NCBI GenBank assembly: GCA_900466875.1
Contig: UBNQ01000023.1
Coordinates: 248,001-312,000, forward strand
DNA length: 64,000 bases
Source: Hyphomicrobiales bacterium
Lineage (GTDB): Bacteria > Pseudomonadota > Alphaproteobacteria > Rhizobiales > Rhizobiaceae
Direction: 5' to 3'
Notes under the pieces: generated by a model
Seen by the model: the letters and a program-made list of their open reading frames with translations, nothing else
Database searches by the model: none
What the model was told of the DNA's origin: nothing
Shown here: one piece after another, positions 27,829 to 38,062 of the stretch
Position numbering within the stretch: the first letter of the stretch is position 1
How the letters are laid out: the number at the start of each line of letters is the position of its first letter
Made by a program: the position numbers and the translations under genes

Positions 27829-29970
27829 ATGACAGTGATTTTGAGTGTGATCGTCTGCGGTCTGCTGTCGATCATCTATGCCGTGTGGGCGACGCGTTCC
27901 GTCATGGCCGCCGACCAGGGCAATGAACGCATGCAGGAAATTGCTGGCTATATTCGTGAGGGGGCTCAGGCCTATCTGACGCGCCAGTATATGACGATCG
28001 CCGCAGTCGGCGTCGTCGTTGCCATACTTGCATGGCTTCTTCTGTCCGGCACGGCTGCCTTGGGCTTCATAATCGGCGCGGTCCTGTCCGGCGCCGCAGG
28101 TTTTATTGGCATGCATGTTTCCGTCCGGGCCAATGTCCGCACGGCGCAAGCGTCTTCTCACAGCCTTGCTGCTGGCCTCGACATCGCCTTCAAGTCCGGT
28201 GCCATCACCGGCATGCTGGTCGCCGGTCTCGCGCTTCTCGGCGTGTCCATCTATTACTGGATCCTGACAGCCGGTCTCGGTCACCCCAGCGGTTCGCGTG
28301 AGGTCATCGACGCGCTGGTGTCGCTCGGTTTCGGCGCTTCGCTCATCTCGATCTTCGCCCGTCTCGGCGGTGGCATCTTCACCAAGGGCGCCGATGTCGG
28401 TGGTGACTTGGTCGGCAAGGTCGAGGCCGGTATTCCGGAAGACGATCCGCGCAACCCTGCAACGATCGCCGATAACGTTGGCGACAATGTCGGCGATTGC
28501 GCCGGCATGGCTGCCGACCTGTTCGAAACTTACGCAGTCTCCGTCGTTGCGACCATGGTGCTTGCGGCGATCTTTTTTGCCGGTGCCCCGGTGCTCGAAT
28601 CCGCGATGCTCTATCCGCTGGCCATATGCGGCACCTGCATCGTCACGTCGATCATCGGGACTTTCTTCGTCAAGCTCGGCAGCAACGGCTCGATCATGGG
28701 GGCGCTCTACAAGGGTCTGATCGCAACCGGTGTTCTATCAATCTTCGGCCTGGCAATCGCCACCTCGATGACGGTCGGCTGGGGTGTGATCGGGACGGTG
28801 GCAGGCAAGGAAATCACCGGCTCCAGCCTCTTCGTCTGCGGCCTTGTTGGTCTCATCGTCACGGCCCTGATCGTGGTCATCACCGAATATTACACCGGCA
28901 CCAACAAGCGGCCGGTCAACTCGATTGCCCAGGCCTCGGTCACCGGCCATGGTACCAACGTCATCCAGGGCCTTGCCGTTTCGCTTGAATCGACGGCGCT
29001 TCCAGCCATCGTCATCGTCGGCGGCATCATCGCCACCTACCAGTTCGGCGGCCTCTTCGGAACCGGCATTGCCGTCACCGCCATGCTCGGCCTTGCCGGC
29101 ATGATCGTGGCGCTCGACGCATTCGGTCCGGTGACCGACAATGCCGGTGGCATTGCCGAAATGTCTCACCTGCCGCCGGAGGTCCGCAAGTCCACCGACG
29201 CACTCGACGCTGTCGGCAACACCACCAAGGCAGTCACCAAGGGCTATGCGATCGGTTCCGCCGGTCTCGGCGCTCTGGTCCTGTTTGCCGCTTACTCCAA
29301 CGACCTGCAGTATTTTGCCGCTAACCCGCAGCAATACCCGTATTTCGAGGGTGTGGGGCCGATCTCCTTCAGCCTTGCCAACCCCTATGTCGTCGCAGGC
29401 CTGATCTTTGGCGGCCTCATTCCTTATTTGTTCGGCGGCATTGCCATGACCGCCGTCGGCAAGGCGGCAAGCTCTATCGTCGAGGAGGTTCGTCGCCAGT
29501 TTCGCGAAAAGCCGGGTATCATGCAGGGTACCGACCGGCCGGATTACGGCCGTGCGGTCGATATCCTCACGCGCGCGGCTATCCGCGAAATGATCATCCC
29601 GTCGCTGCTTCCGGTTCTGGCGCCGATCGTCGTCTATTTCGGCGTTCTGCTGATTTCCGGCGGCGACAAGGCTTCGGCCTTTGCGGCGCTGGGCGCGTCG
29701 CTTCTCGGCGTGATCGTCAACGGCCTGTTCGTCGCCATCTCCATGACGTCGGGCGGCGGTGCCTGGGACAACGCCAAGAAAAGCTTCGAGGATGGCTTTG
29801 TCGACAAGGACGGGGTGCGCCACATGAAGGGCTCGGATGCCCACAAGGCCTCGGTAACGGGTGATACCGTTGGCGATCCGTATAAGGATACGGCAGGTCC
29901 GGCCGTCAACCCTGCAATCAAGATCACCAATATCGTGGCCTTGCTGCTGCTGGCGATACTCGCCGGCTGA
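27829..29970 (+). CDS. hppA: Membrane-bound proton-translocating pyrophosphatase
   Basis: A 713-residue integral membrane pump with about 16 helices that couples PPi hydrolysis to proton export. The substrate site is in the conserved [26 protein letters not shown] and DNVGDCAG elements, and in DNAGGIAEM and [13 protein letters not shown] near the C-terminus. Lys467 in [10 protein letters not shown] marks the potassium-independent subgroup, where potassium-dependent enzymes have Ala. ATG follows AGGGAGAGGAAA. A terminator separates it from bamE. In agrobacteria this enzyme is found in acidocalcisomes; that location is from the literature. Confidence 0.96.
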   Translation: MTVILSVIVCGLLSIIYAVWATRSVMAADQGNERMQEIAGYIREGAQAYLTRQYMTIAAVGVVVAILAWLLLSGTAALGFIIGAVLSGAAGFIGMHVSVRANVRTAQASSHSLAAGLDIAFKSGAITGMLVAGLALLGVSIYYWILTAGLGHPSGSREVIDALVSLGFGASLISIFARLGGGIFTKGADVGGDLVGKVEAGIPEDDPRNPATIADNVGDNVGDCAGMAADLFETYAVSVVATMVLAAIFFAGAPVLESAMLYPLAICGTCIVTSIIGTFFVKLGSNGSIMGALYKGLIATGVLSIFGLAIATSMTVGWGVIGTVAGKEITGSSLFVCGLVGLIVTALIVVITEYYTGTNKRPVNSIAQASVTGHGTNVIQGLAVSLESTALPAIVIVGGIIATYQFGGLFGTGIAVTAMLGLAGMIVALDAFGPVTDNAGGIAEMSHLPPEVRKSTDALDAVGNTTKAVTKGYAIGSAGLGALVLFAAYSNDLQYFAANPQQYPYFEGVGPISFSLANPYVVAGLIFGGLIPYLFGGIAMTAVGKAASSIVEEVRRQFREKPGIMQGTDRPDYGRAVDILTRAAIREMIIPSLLPVLAPIVVYFGVLLISGGDKASAFAALGASLLGVIVNGLFVAISMTSGGGAWDNAKKSFEDGFVDKDGVRHMKGSDAHKASVTGDTVGDPYKDTAGPAVNPAIKITNIVALLLLAILAG

Positions 29971-29994
29971 TCGTCGCCGCCTGTTGAAACGAAA

Positions 29995-30022
29995 GAAGCC
30001 CGCGGAGCGATCCGCGGGCTTC
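29995..30022. terminator. Terminator between hppA and bamE
   Basis: GAAGCCCGCGGA and TCCGCGGGCTTC form a perfect 12-bp stem with a GCGA loop, between two convergent genes. T-runs are short (CCTT), so efficiency is uncertain, but the stem is very stable. Confidence 0.75.
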
Positions 30023-30041
30023 CTTGCATTCGGTTGTCTGT

Positions 30042-30527
30042 TTAGTTGCTGAGCAGGCTGCGCATGGCCGCCGCGCCCGCACCGCCGGGGCCGCTGCCGC
30101 CGGAAAGGATTTGCTGCAGGAAGGTCAGGTCGCGACCGCCGGTCGGCGTAGTGCGCGAAATGCTGTCGAACACCTTGCCGTCCTGAAGCGTGTAGTTGGC
30201 CTTGCGTGCGACCACGCCGTCCTTGTTCAGATAGATGGCGAGAATCGACTGCTCGACAAGTTTCGGCTTCATGAAGGCGGCGGCGCGCTCGCGCCGCTGG
30301 GAAATGTAATAGAGCACTTCCGAATCGAAGGTCGCCGTTGTGGAAGGTGTGCCCATCGTCAGCAGGACCTGTTCGCGGCTCGATCCTTCCGGGATCAGCG
30401 CGAGGGACTTCTGGTCGATCACATAGCCGTTATACATGGTGTCGCCGATATCCATCGACGTGCAGCCAGAGGCGGTGACGGAAGCGATAAGTACCAGGCT
30501 GATGGCGGTTTTATTCAGAAAATTCAT
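30042..30527 (-). CDS. bamE: Outer-membrane assembly lipoprotein BamE
   Basis: A 161-residue lipoprotein. The chosen ATG gives a signal peptide ending in the lipobox ASGC with Cys22; an upstream ATG only adds a hydrophilic extension. The SmpA/OmlA domain follows (about 45-115) with EGSSREQVLLTMGTPS, the family motif. BamE binds BamD and phosphatidylglycerol in the BAM complex. The tail, with a Gly-rich LSGGSGPGGAG run, is an extension not seen in gamma-proteobacteria. It is divergent from the cytochrome bc1 chaperone gene with a 251-bp gap, the usual alphaproteobacterial arrangement. Confidence 0.9.
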   Translation of the reverse strand: MNFLNKTAISLVLIASVTASGCTSMDIGDTMYNGYVIDQKSLALIPEGSSREQVLLTMGTPSTTATFDSEVLYYISQRRERAAAFMKPKLVEQSILAIYLNKDGVVARKANYTLQDGKVFDSISRTTPTGGRDLTFLQQILSGGSGPGGAGAAAMRSLLSN

Positions 30528-30778
30528 TCTGTACTCGACAGTCCGCTTCTTCAACGGGATCCCCCAGGTAAACGAGACCGGTGCTAAGGCCGGGCTTCTG
30601 CTGTTCATCACCATTGTGGCTATTCCGGGGACGAGAACCCTGCAACGCCAAACGTTTTACGGATCGAACGCATCCCGTCTACGGCTCCGGCCGAACGGCA
30701 TTGCAATTCGCGCCTGCTTCGGTAAACCAGCTTTCGTCTCCATGCAACATTGGGCCCGGTCATTCGCGGGACTTATCG

Positions 30779-31318
30779 ATGATCTTCGGGCTATTCAAAA
30801 AGAAAAAGCACAATCAGGCAATTGTCGACCGGCAATACGAGGCTTTGACCTCGGCTGCCCGCATCCCTCTTCTTTATAGCGAATTCGGCGTGCCCGACAC
30901 TGTCATGGGCCGCTACGAGATGCTGTCGATCGTGATGATCCTGTTTTTTCGTCGTACCGCCAAATCCTCGACCAGCGGGCAGGAACTGGCGCAGGAGATC
31001 GTGGATGTCTTCTTTCAGGATCTCGATCATTCGATTCGCGAACTCGGGATCGGTGACCAGGGCGTGCCGAAACGCATGAAGAAACTCGCCGGCATGTTTT
31101 ACGGGCGGCTTGAGGCCTATGCGAGGGCGCTCGATGCCGGCGATGTCGATGAATTGGCGAAAAGCCTTGCCCGTAATATATATCCCGAAAGCCAGTCTGC
31201 GCCGGATATGGAGCGGCTGGCAGCATGGATGGTTGAGGCGGAGCGGCATCTCGCCGCAACGCCCGAAGATGATATCACCCGCGGCAGCGCGGTCATCCCG
31301 GCGCCTGTAAACGGCTGA
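30779..31318 (+). CDS. Ubiquinol-cytochrome c chaperone family protein
   Basis: A 179-residue protein beginning MIFGLFKKKKHNQ, with the CBP3/UQCC1-like domain (LYSEFGVPDTVMGRYEML, then RRTAKSSTSGQ and the VPKRMKKLAGMFYGRL motif). The family helps assemble the cytochrome bc1 complex. Upstream in-frame codons lack homology. It precedes DUF177 and plsX in what looks like one operon, with 20 bp between it and DUF177. Confidence 0.88.
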   Translation: MIFGLFKKKKHNQAIVDRQYEALTSAARIPLLYSEFGVPDTVMGRYEMLSIVMILFFRRTAKSSTSGQELAQEIVDVFFQDLDHSIRELGIGDQGVPKRMKKLAGMFYGRLEAYARALDAGDVDELAKSLARNIYPESQSAPDMERLAAWMVEAERHLAATPEDDITRGSAVIPAPVNG

Positions 31319-31338
31319 AGCGGGAGAAGTGAGGAAAG

Positions 31339-31905
31339 ATGAAAGACGATAACAACACGGGCGGCAAACCGCCATTCTCCTACCCGGTCAAGGTCGGAAA
31401 CATCTCCGCCAATCCGGTGACGGTTAAAGTCTCCGCCGATGACCGTGAGCGCAAGCAACTTGCCGACGTCTGGCAGGTCGTTGAGGTGAAGTCCCTGGTG
31501 GCGGAAGTCTACCTGTCGCGGTGGAAAAAGGACGGTGTCCGCGTCAAGGGGCGGGTCGAGGCGGAAATTGTCCAGTCCTGCGTCGTGACGCTCGAGCCGG
31601 TCGAATCGCGCATCGACGAAGAGTTCGAACAGATATTCGTGCCCGAGGGATCGAAACTCGCCCGCGTTGTCGCCAAGGATGCTGCCGAGATGGTGCTTGA
31701 TCCTGACGGGCCGGACCTTCCTGAGGAATTTGCCGGGGATACGATCGATATCGGCGGGGCGATCACGGAGTTCGCGGCGCTGGCAATCGATCCCTATCCC
31801 CGCAAGCGCGGGGTGGAGTTTGACGACCATATCGAGAGCACGGCCGATGCCAAGAGCGACCGGCCCAATCCGTTCGCGGCCCTCAAGGACTGGAAAAAAG
31901 ACTAG
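31339..31905 (+). CDS. DUF177 (YceD-family) protein
   Basis: A 188-residue protein with the YceD signature region around residues 80-150 (VQSCVVTLEPV, DEEFEQIFVPE, EFAALAIDPYPRK). In most bacteria yceD is followed by rpmF (ribosomal protein L32) and plsX; family members affect 23S rRNA or L32-linked steps. Here rpmF is absent and plsX follows after 145 bp. ATG is preceded by GAGGAAAG. Confidence 0.9.
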   Translation: MKDDNNTGGKPPFSYPVKVGNISANPVTVKVSADDRERKQLADVWQVVEVKSLVAEVYLSRWKKDGVRVKGRVEAEIVQSCVVTLEPVESRIDEEFEQIFVPEGSKLARVVAKDAAEMVLDPDGPDLPEEFAGDTIDIGGAITEFAALAIDPYPRKRGVEFDDHIESTADAKSDRPNPFAALKDWKKD

Positions 31906-32050
31906 CCCTGTTGTATGCGGCGGCGAAAACTATATTTTGGCCACGATTTCGCCGGCAGGGCCAAGCATGAGCATGGCCGGAACGCCGACGACGACCGTTG
32001 GACGGGTTTAATGGCCGGTCCGTTCGGTCGAAGATAAGGATCAGATACGC

Positions 32051-33097
32051 GTGATCAGAATTTCTCTGGATGCCATGGGGGGTGATTTCGGTCCCGAGGT
32101 TGTCATACCCGGTGCCGCAAAGGCTCTCGACAGGCACCCCGAAGCGACCTTCATCATCTACGGATTGAAGGGCGAGTGCGAGACGTGGCTTGCAAAATAC
32201 CCGAAACTGCGCGAGCGCTCGACGTTCCACGAGTGTGAAGTCGCCGTGACCATGGACGAAAAGCCCAGTGCCGCGTTGCGGCGTGGTCGTTACGTTTCGA
32301 CGATGTGGCGCTCTATCGAGGCTGTAAAGCTCGGTGAGGCCGATGTTTGCGTCTCGGCCGGCAATACCGGTGCCCTGATGGCCATGGCAAAATTCTGTTT
32401 GCGCACCATGGCAAATATAGAGCGCCCGGCCATCGCCGGCATCTGGCCGACCTTGAAGGGCGAGAGTATCGTCCTCGATATCGGCGCAACGATTGGCGCC
32501 GACAGCCAGCAGCTTCTCGATTTTGCCCTGATGGGTGGCGCCATGGCGCGCGCCCTGTTCGAGATCGATCGCCCGACAGTTGGTCTTCTCAATGTCGGCG
32601 TCGAGGAGATCAAGGGCCAGGAGGACGTCAAGGAAGCTGGTCGGCTGCTCCGTGAGGCCAACCATCCGACGATCGCCTATCAGGGCTTTGTCGAGGGCGA
32701 CGATATCGGCAAGGGCACGGTCGACGTTGTCGTTACCGAGGGCTTTACCGGCAATATCGCACTGAAGACGGCCGAAGGCACGGCCCGCCAGATCGCCACG
32801 CTCCTGCGCGAATCGATGTCTCGCACGCTTCTCGCCAAGATCGGTTATCTGCTGGCCAAGCCCGCATTCGACCGGCTTCGCGAAAAAATGGATCCGAACA
32901 AGGTCAATGGCGGCGTATTCCTCGGCCTGAACGGCATCGTCATCAAGAGCCATGGCGGCGCCAATGCCGAGGGTTTCGCGGCGGCGATCGACGTTGCCTA
33001 TGACATGGCGCGCAACGACCTGAACGCGAAGATCGCGCAGGATTTGACACTTTACCATGCCAAGCATCAGCCGCCGGCTGATCCTGCAGCTGCATGA
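32051..33097 (+). CDS. plsX: Phosphate acyltransferase PlsX
   Basis: A 348-residue peripheral membrane enzyme making acyl-phosphate from acyl-ACP for phospholipid synthesis. The GTG start gives [18 protein letters not shown], the family N-terminus, and the internal [11 protein letters not shown] and [12 protein letters not shown] motifs are conserved. fabH starts 19 bp after the stop, so the lipid genes plsX-fabH form a unit, as in many bacteria. Confidence 0.96.
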   Translation: MIRISLDAMGGDFGPEVVIPGAAKALDRHPEATFIIYGLKGECETWLAKYPKLRERSTFHECEVAVTMDEKPSAALRRGRYVSTMWRSIEAVKLGEADVCVSAGNTGALMAMAKFCLRTMANIERPAIAGIWPTLKGESIVLDIGATIGADSQQLLDFALMGGAMARALFEIDRPTVGLLNVGVEEIKGQEDVKEAGRLLREANHPTIAYQGFVEGDDIGKGTVDVVVTEGFTGNIALKTAEGTARQIATLLRESMSRTLLAKIGYLLAKPAFDRLREKMDPNKVNGGVFLGLNGIVIKSHGGANAEGFAAAIDVAYDMARNDLNAKIAQDLTLYHAKHQPPADPAAA

Positions 33098-33116
33098 CGA
33101 CAGGATGTGAGTGAGA

Positions 33117-34088
33117 ATGATCCGATCAGTAGTTCGCGGTTATGGGGCAGCGCTCCCGAAACGGGTAATGACCAACCGGGATTTGGAAAGCATCGTCGAC
33201 ACCACGGATGAGTGGATTGTTCAACGCACCGGCATCACGCAGAGATATATCGCCGGTGAAGGCGAAACGACGGCTTCGCTCGGCGAGCAGGCTGCACGCG
33301 CAGCGCTCGACAATGCCGGCCTGACGCCGGACGATATCGATCTGATCCTTGTTGCAACGTCCACGCCGGACAACACCTTTCCCGCGACTGCCGTCGATAT
33401 CCAGCGCCGTCTCGGCATGGAGCATGGTTATGCATTCGACATGCAGGCCGTCTGCACCGGTTTCGTCTACGCGATGGCGACGGCCGACCTCCATATCCGC
33501 GGCGGCATGGCGCGTCGTGCGCTGGTCATCGGTGCCGAAACGTTTTCGCGCATTCTCGACTGGAAGGACCGCACGACCTGCGTGCTCTTCGGTGACGGTG
33601 CGGGTGCACTGATCCTGGAAGCCCAGGAAGGTGAGGGGACCACGAGCGACCGCGGCATCCTGACGTCCAAGCTGCGCTCCGACGGCTCGCACAAGGAAAA
33701 GCTCTATGTCGATGGCGGGCCGTCCTCGACTGGCACTGTCGGCCATCTGCGCATGGAGGGCCGCGAGGTCTTCAAGCACGCGGTCGCGATGATTACCGAT
33801 GTGATCGAGGGGGCATTCGAGGCCACCGGTACGACGGCCGAGGATATCGACTGGCTGGTGCCGCATCAAGCCAACCGTCGTATCATCGACGCATCGGCCA
33901 AGAAGCTCGGCATTCCGTCGGAAAAAGTGGTGGTGACGGTGGATCTGCACGGAAATACCTCCGCAGCCTCCATCCCGCTCGCGCTGTCCGTCGCGCTTGC
34001 CGATGGCCGGATCAAAAAGGGCGACCTTGTGATGCTTGAAGCGATGGGCGGCGGTTTCACCTGGGGCTCTGTGCTCGTTCGCTGGTAA
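33117..34088 (+). CDS. fabH: 3-oxoacyl-ACP synthase III
   Basis: A 323-residue condensing enzyme starting fatty acid synthesis from acetyl-CoA and malonyl-ACP. The catalytic triad is Cys113 ([10 protein letters not shown]), His250 (VPHQANRRI) and Asn280 (HGNTSAAS). I chose ATG at 33117 ([10 protein letters not shown]); a GTG two codons earlier is possible, but AGGATGTGAG is better spaced to the ATG. ihfA is 119 bp downstream, perhaps with its own promoter. Confidence 0.96.
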   Translation: MIRSVVRGYGAALPKRVMTNRDLESIVDTTDEWIVQRTGITQRYIAGEGETTASLGEQAARAALDNAGLTPDDIDLILVATSTPDNTFPATAVDIQRRLGMEHGYAFDMQAVCTGFVYAMATADLHIRGGMARRALVIGAETFSRILDWKDRTTCVLFGDGAGALILEAQEGEGTTSDRGILTSKLRSDGSHKEKLYVDGGPSSTGTVGHLRMEGREVFKHAVAMITDVIEGAFEATGTTAEDIDWLVPHQANRRIIDASAKKLGIPSEKVVVTVDLHGNTSAASIPLALSVALADGRIKKGDLVMLEAMGGGFTWGSVLVRW

Positions 34089-34207
34089 GGATGCAACGCC
34101 CCGCCCGGAAGAAATAACTGATTGGCGACAGGTGCTTGACCCTAGTCGCCAAGCAAAATACTCTTGGGCCGCTTTGACGAGATCAATTTGCAAACTGGGC
34201 GGGGATC

Positions 34208-34546
34208 ATGGCCGGAAAGACAGTGACGCGTGCAGACTTGGCGGAATCGGTATTTCGCAAGGTTGGGCTCTCTCGGACTGAATCGGCAGAGCTCGTAGAG
34301 ACGGTGATTGACGAAATCTGCAACGCGATCATTCGCGGCGAGGTCGTCAAGCTTTCCTCTTTTGCGACTTTCCAGGTTCGATCGAAGAACGAGCGTATCG
34401 GTCGTAACCCGAAGACCGGCGAAGAAGTGCCGATTTCTCCACGCCGGGTGATGACGTTCAAGGCTTCCAATGTTCTCAAACAGCGGATTCTGAAGTCCCA
34501 TACCAGCCGCAAGGCCAAGCTAAAGTCCGCCGCTCCGGTCGCTTGA
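34208..34546 (+). CDS. ihfA: Integration host factor subunit alpha
   Basis: A 112-residue DNA-bending protein. The HU/IHF fold has [17 protein letters not shown] at the start, [20 protein letters not shown] around the DNA-intercalating proline, and an extended basic tail ([16 protein letters not shown]). ATG follows GGGGATC. Its place after plsX-fabH and before a MerR gene is standard in alphaproteobacteria. Confidence 0.96.
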   Translation: MAGKTVTRADLAESVFRKVGLSRTESAELVETVIDEICNAIIRGEVVKLSSFATFQVRSKNERIGRNPKTGEEVPISPRRVMTFKASNVLKQRILKSHTSRKAKLKSAAPVA

Positions 34547-34775
34547 GCCCGTATTTTACCTCATTCCTGTGAACATGCTTGAATCCTCTGCCTCAACCCA
34601 TTGAGATATGTGGGAATCGAGGCTTAGTCTCATGTATCGCCTCGAAAATCGGAATCGATGCTCGGAGCAGGCGATTCGTGGATTATGAAGTGTCACAGAG
34701 CCGGTTTCGCGCCAGATTGGTCGCACGGTTCTGCGCTGTCAGCCGGCTTTGCTGCCGCTGCTTGGAGGTTTGAGC

Positions 34776-35312
34776 GTGGACAAAAGCCCGGATGCATTCC
34801 GCACGATCAGCGAAGTGGCGGATGATCTCGATCTGCCGCAGCACGTCCTGCGCTTTTGGGAAACCCGTTTCACCCAGATCAAGCCGATGAAGCGGGGCGG
34901 CGGCCGGCGTTATTATCGGCCTGAAGACGTCGAGCTGCTGAAAGGCATTCGCCATCTGCTCTACGATCACGGTTATACGATCAGGGGTGTTCAGAAGCTT
35001 CTGAAGACAAATGGCAACAAGTTCGTTTCCGCCATTGCGTCGGGTGACGTTGCCACCATGGACGCTATCATTGCCTCAAGCGGCGAAAAACATGCCGAGC
35101 CGAAGGTTGGCGGTGCCGAAGAGGACCAGGTTCTGGGGCGCCCGAAGGTCAAGCCGAGCGGACGCTTTTTCGGTTTCGGTTCGTCCAGCGATGACGACGC
35201 TCTGGAAGTCTCAATCGGAAAATCGAGTGTCGGCAAGGAAGATCGGGCGCTGCTGCAGGAAGCCCTTTTCGATCTCCTGGAATGCAAGCGGCTGCTCGAT
35301 CAAGTGCGCTGA
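34776..35312 (+). CDS. MerR-family transcriptional regulator
   Basis: A 178-residue protein with an N-terminal MerR winged helix ([20 protein letters not shown], then [12 protein letters not shown]) followed by a linker and a C-terminal helix. No metal-binding cysteine pattern is visible. The start is a GTG set 7 bp after GGAGG, which is a better site than the TTG nine codons upstream. Its position after ihfA is conserved in this group and the regulated genes are not known. Confidence 0.9.
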   Translation: MDKSPDAFRTISEVADDLDLPQHVLRFWETRFTQIKPMKRGGGRRYYRPEDVELLKGIRHLLYDHGYTIRGVQKLLKTNGNKFVSAIASGDVATMDAIIASSGEKHAEPKVGGAEEDQVLGRPKVKPSGRFFGFGSSSDDDALEVSIGKSSVGKEDRALLQEALFDLLECKRLLDQVR

Positions 35313-35428
35313 ACAACCGACTGGTTAGGCTTACAACTATATGTGATCACCTGAATTTTACCGTTCACCTCTGGTTCAGCACGCAAATTAGATCATTTAC
35401 CTCAGGGAGACATTCCGAGGAGAATGAG

Positions 35429-35938
35429 ATGAAGAAGAAACTTGCAATTATCCTGATATCCGCGGTCACCGCCCTGACCGGTGTCGTGCCCGCAAATGCA
35501 TTTCCAACGGTAAGTGCCCCTGCAGTGCAGACGTCGCAGGCGGTGGAGAAGGTCCAGTGGCGTGAAGGTCGCCATGACTGGCGCCGCTACGGCCCGCGTT
35601 ATTCTCGCGACGATCGCGGTTGGCGCGGGGATCGCCGCTGGCGTGATGACCGACGCTGGCGTGATGACCGCCGTTATTACAGTGATCGTCGCTGGCGCGA
35701 CCACCGCCGTCACCGGAACTCCAACGCCGGTGCGATTATCGGTGGCTTGGCAGCAGGCGCCATCATCGGCGGCGCACTGGCTGCACCTCGTTATGCACCG
35801 CCGCAGGAGCGTCGATATGTCGGTGGCGGCAACAGCCACGTGAACTGGTGCTATTCGCGCTACCGCTCGTACCGGGCCTACGACAATACGTTCCAGCCCT
35901 ATAACGGTCCGCGTCAGCAGTGCTACTCGCCTTACTGA
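35429..35938 (+). CDS. BA14K-family exported protein with Arg/Asp/Trp repeats
   Basis: A 169-residue protein with a signal peptide ([20 protein letters not shown]) and an ATG after GAGGAGAATGAG. Residues 48-92 carry short repeats of the RRWRDD type, encoded by near-identical DNA units such as CGCTGGCGTGATGACCG. A Gly/Ala-rich stretch ([17 protein letters not shown]) comes next, then a C-terminal BA14K domain ([20 protein letters not shown]) with two conserved Cys. Brucella BA14K is an immunoreactive, lectin-like protein; that role cannot be read from sequence here. A terminator follows. Confidence 0.88.
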   Translation: MKKKLAIILISAVTALTGVVPANAFPTVSAPAVQTSQAVEKVQWREGRHDWRRYGPRYSRDDRGWRGDRRWRDDRRWRDDRRYYSDRRWRDHRRHRNSNAGAIIGGLAAGAIIGGALAAPRYAPPQERRYVGGGNSHVNWCYSRYRSYRAYDNTFQPYNGPRQQCYSPY

Positions 35939-35967
35939 CAAGACCGCCAGTCTCTATCAAATCAATC

Positions 35968-36000
35968 ATGCCGCTCCGGATCTCGGGGCGGCATTTTTTT
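35968..36000 (+). terminator. Intrinsic terminator after the BA14K gene
   Basis: ATGCCGCTCC and GGGGCGGCAT pair with one mismatch, followed by seven T. Confidence 0.88.
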
Positions 36001-36019
36001 AAGAGCAGGGAGGTCGTAG

Positions 36020-36424
36020 CTACGGGTTGGCCTTCAGATACGCGATCAGGTCGTCGATTTCCGACTGGAACCACATTCCCCAGAATCGCATGCTGGTATT
36101 CGGCACTTTCGTCTTGGGGCTGGAGAGGAATTCGGCAAGCGCCTTGTCATCCCAGATCAACCCCGCGGCACCAGCCTCGGACATGGCTTTGGAATACCGG
36201 AAATCGCTAAGACCTCCGGCCGACCTCCCGACGACACCCTTCAGATGCGGGCCGAGCTTGTTGATGTCGCTGTCGACGGCATGGCAGGGCGCGCACACTC
36301 TGAACAGTCGTTGGCCACGCTCGGAATCCGCAGCAAAGGCTGCTGACGACAGGATGGAAAGCAAAGCAAACGAAGCGAGAAGCATGCGGAGCGCGATCGG
36401 CAGTCTCGATCTTGTCTCGCACAT
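36020..36424 (-). CDS. Class I c-type cytochrome
   Basis: A 134-residue protein with a signal peptide (hydrophobic 11-30, cleavage at AFA-AD near residue 31) and one haem site CAPCH (Cys44, Cys47, His48). The likely distal ligand is Met112 in NTSMRFWG. The length and the RCAPCHAVDSD pattern agree with cytochrome c2-like electron carriers or membrane-released mono-haem cytochromes. A shorter start at Met14 would also retain the signal. It is adjacent to tRNA-Pro but unrelated to it. Confidence 0.88.
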   Translation of the reverse strand: MCETRSRLPIALRMLLASFALLSILSSAAFAADSERGQRLFRVCAPCHAVDSDINKLGPHLKGVVGRSAGGLSDFRYSKAMSEAGAAGLIWDDKALAEFLSSPKTKVPNTSMRFWGMWFQSEIDDLIAYLKANP

Positions 36425-36472
36425 GTCCGGCTTGCCAAACTATTGGTGAATCTGGATTTTGGGGGAGATAAA

Positions 36473-36549
<77 letters not shown>

Positions 36550-36642
36550 ACCTGCTACGAGAGCATGACTTCCATACTGGCATGACATTGCCGGTGCAAG
36601 CGAAAAAATCCCCCTCGTGATGCTGCGTGCACATCATCCAAC

Positions 36643-36681
36643 AAAAAAGTCCTGCCGCGTGCTCAAAGGCTCGGCAGGACT
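36643..36681 (-). terminator. Intrinsic terminator of the Arg/Asp-repeat protein gene
   Basis: AGTCCTGCCG and CGGCAGGACT form a perfect 10-bp stem; on the minus strand a T6 run follows (A-run at 36643-36648). Confidence 0.85.
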
Positions 36682-36708
36682 GGATTTGTCTAAGATGATC
36701 GTTCGATG

Positions 36709-37056
36709 TCAGATGATCGGGCAGCCACGGCGGTTTGCGAATGTGATCCGATCAGGTCCACGGCGCGTCATCCCCTGGACTGTCAAGCTACGGGAGGTCT
36801 CGCGAACCACCTCAGGACGGCGAAGTCCCTCGTCACGCGCTGCTGCACGGGCCTCACCCGGGCTGCAACCACGGTCGCGCCGATCGCTGTAACGATCGCG
36901 ATCACGATCCCTGTCCCGATCCCGGATCACCGGGCGTACGCCATCGGGACCGATGCGCAGTTCCACATCCTGTGCTGCGGCCGGCATGACGAATACTGAG
37001 GATGCTGCGATAGAAAGGGCTGCCGCGAGCCCGATTTTCGAGGCCATCTTGAACAT
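36709..37056 (-). CDS. Small exported protein with Arg-Asp repeats
   Basis: A 115-residue protein with a signal peptide (cleavage after AAA near residue 28) and an ATG after GGAGGAGAAGAG. The mature chain has a DRDRDRDRDRYSDRRDR run (46-62), coded by tandem 6-bp units, then a small domain with two Cys (RGCSPGEARAAARDEGL and FANRRGCPII) that may form one disulphide bond. It resembles unnamed rhizobial exported proteins. Function is unknown. A strong terminator follows its stop. Confidence 0.75.
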   Translation of the reverse strand: MFKMASKIGLAAALSIAASSVFVMPAAAQDVELRIGPDGVRPVIRDRDRDRDRDRYSDRRDRGCSPGEARAAARDEGLRRPEVVRETSRSLTVQGMTRRGPDRITFANRRGCPII

Positions 37057-37191
37057 CTCTTCTCCTCCGCGCGGACGCTAACGTGACGCGCATCATTGAT
37101 AAATTCACGCAGAAGTAACCCGCTTGTTGAGCGAAAGGTTCCGCCGCAGGATGAATTCGGTTTGAAGTATAGGGAATGAATTGAGAGCGAT

Positions 37192-37223
37192 TTGAGAGAC
37201 GCTCTTCAATGAGCGTTTCTCAA
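37192..37223 (-). terminator. Long hairpin downstream of the 62-residue gene
   Basis: TTGAGAGACGCTC and GAGCGTTTCTCAA pair over 13 bp with a single mismatch around a TTCAAT loop. It begins 17 bp after the stop of the minus-strand gene. No T-run follows, so the function as a terminator is uncertain. Confidence 0.5.
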
Positions 37224-37239
37224 TCCCTGCTCAGCTATG

Positions 37240-37428
37240 TTAACGGAAGCGCGGTGCCCGGCTGGCATTCATCAGCAGTTCCTGCTGCGTAGCAAACGGG
37301 CCGAGAAGCTTGAGAAGCCTGGCTTCTTCCTCTGTATCCAGACGGTAGCGCCGCGAGAAATCCGCGACACTCCAGACCTTCCGCAGCCCCTTTTCCTCAA
37401 TATCAGCAGTGCTGAGATGCGATGTCAT
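37240..37428 (-). CDS. Small protein of unknown function
   Basis: A 62-residue protein with an ATG following GGAGAGGGG. The sequence is acidic-basic mixed and helical (TADIEEKGLRKVWSVADFSRR, then EEARLLKLLGPFATQQELLM), with no signal peptide or membrane helix. Such short proteins occur widely in rhizobia; I know no function. A long hairpin lies just past its stop. Confidence 0.6.
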   Translation of the reverse strand: MTSHLSTADIEEKGLRKVWSVADFSRRYRLDTEEEARLLKLLGPFATQQELLMNASRAPRFR

Positions 37429-37520
37429 GTGAACCCCTCTCCGTGTTCAGAGACTTTGCTAAAGGCAATTTGAAAGAAGTATGCGCTTTTGTGGTTAAAT
37501 TTATACGCGCAATTTTACTT

Positions 37521-37670
37521 TTATTCTTCTTTCACCTGCACCCCGTTTTCGCCGATGCTGATTGAAACACCTTCCGGCTTGGTTTCTTCCCGATAGACGT
37601 AGAAGCTCAAGCCTGCGACGACGACGATGAGTGCGCCGATGAGGAGGTAGAGATTATTGCTGCGAGCCAT
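37521..37670 (-). CDS. Short single-span membrane protein
   Basis: A 49-residue frame beginning MARSNNLYLLIGALIVVVAG with one membrane helix (7-24) and a charged tail (YREETKPEGVSISIGENG). The pattern, including the short tail with GVSISIGENGVQV, is a familiar conserved rhizobial protein of unknown function. It ends TAA. No strong ribosome-binding site is visible before the ATG; the gene is held as likely by its length, composition and form. Confidence 0.6.
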   Translation of the reverse strand: MARSNNLYLLIGALIVVVAGLSFYVYREETKPEGVSISIGENGVQVKEE

Positions 37671-37741
37671 GCGTGTCCCCGATAGTGATTGCGGCGAGGA
37701 AACGCGTTGGAAGTCAAATGGTTCCAGCGAATTGCAAGAAT

Positions 37742-38032
37742 TTAATCGTCATTCGTCGCATTCAGGTTCTGAGGCCTGATACCCTCATCCGCTGGCTGTT
37801 GATGCAGCCTCACGCCGGGGCCGGATGCATCCTGCTGTCCGGCGGCGACAAAGATGATGCCGCGCGATTGAAGCACGCGTTTCAGCTTCTCCGACAGTTC
37901 CGGCTCGGCATTGCCGGCGGAAGCCTCAGTCGCGCGGATGGTGTCGCCGGCGACCCCGGCCGCTTCGGCAAGCTCTTCTATCGAAATCCCGATCATGGCC
38001 CGGGCGGCGCGCAATTGTGATGTGGTCAGCAT
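37742..38032 (-). CDS. XRE-type helix-turn-helix protein
   Basis: A 96-residue protein whose first 60 residues are a Cro/CI-type HTH (LRAARAMIGISIEELAEAAG), followed by a short region with GVRLHQQP. Proteins of this form commonly act as single-domain regulators in Rhizobiaceae. It lies just before the polysaccharide cluster on the same strand, but its gap of 30 bp to the next gene is downstream of that gene and not upstream, so I do not infer that it controls the cluster. Confidence 0.8.
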   Translation of the reverse strand: MLTTSQLRAARAMIGISIEELAEAAGVAGDTIRATEASAGNAEPELSEKLKRVLQSRGIIFVAAGQQDASGPGVRLHQQPADEGIRPQNLNATNDD

Positions 38033-38062
38033 CCATATGATCTGGAATGGCTTCGGCCGAAG

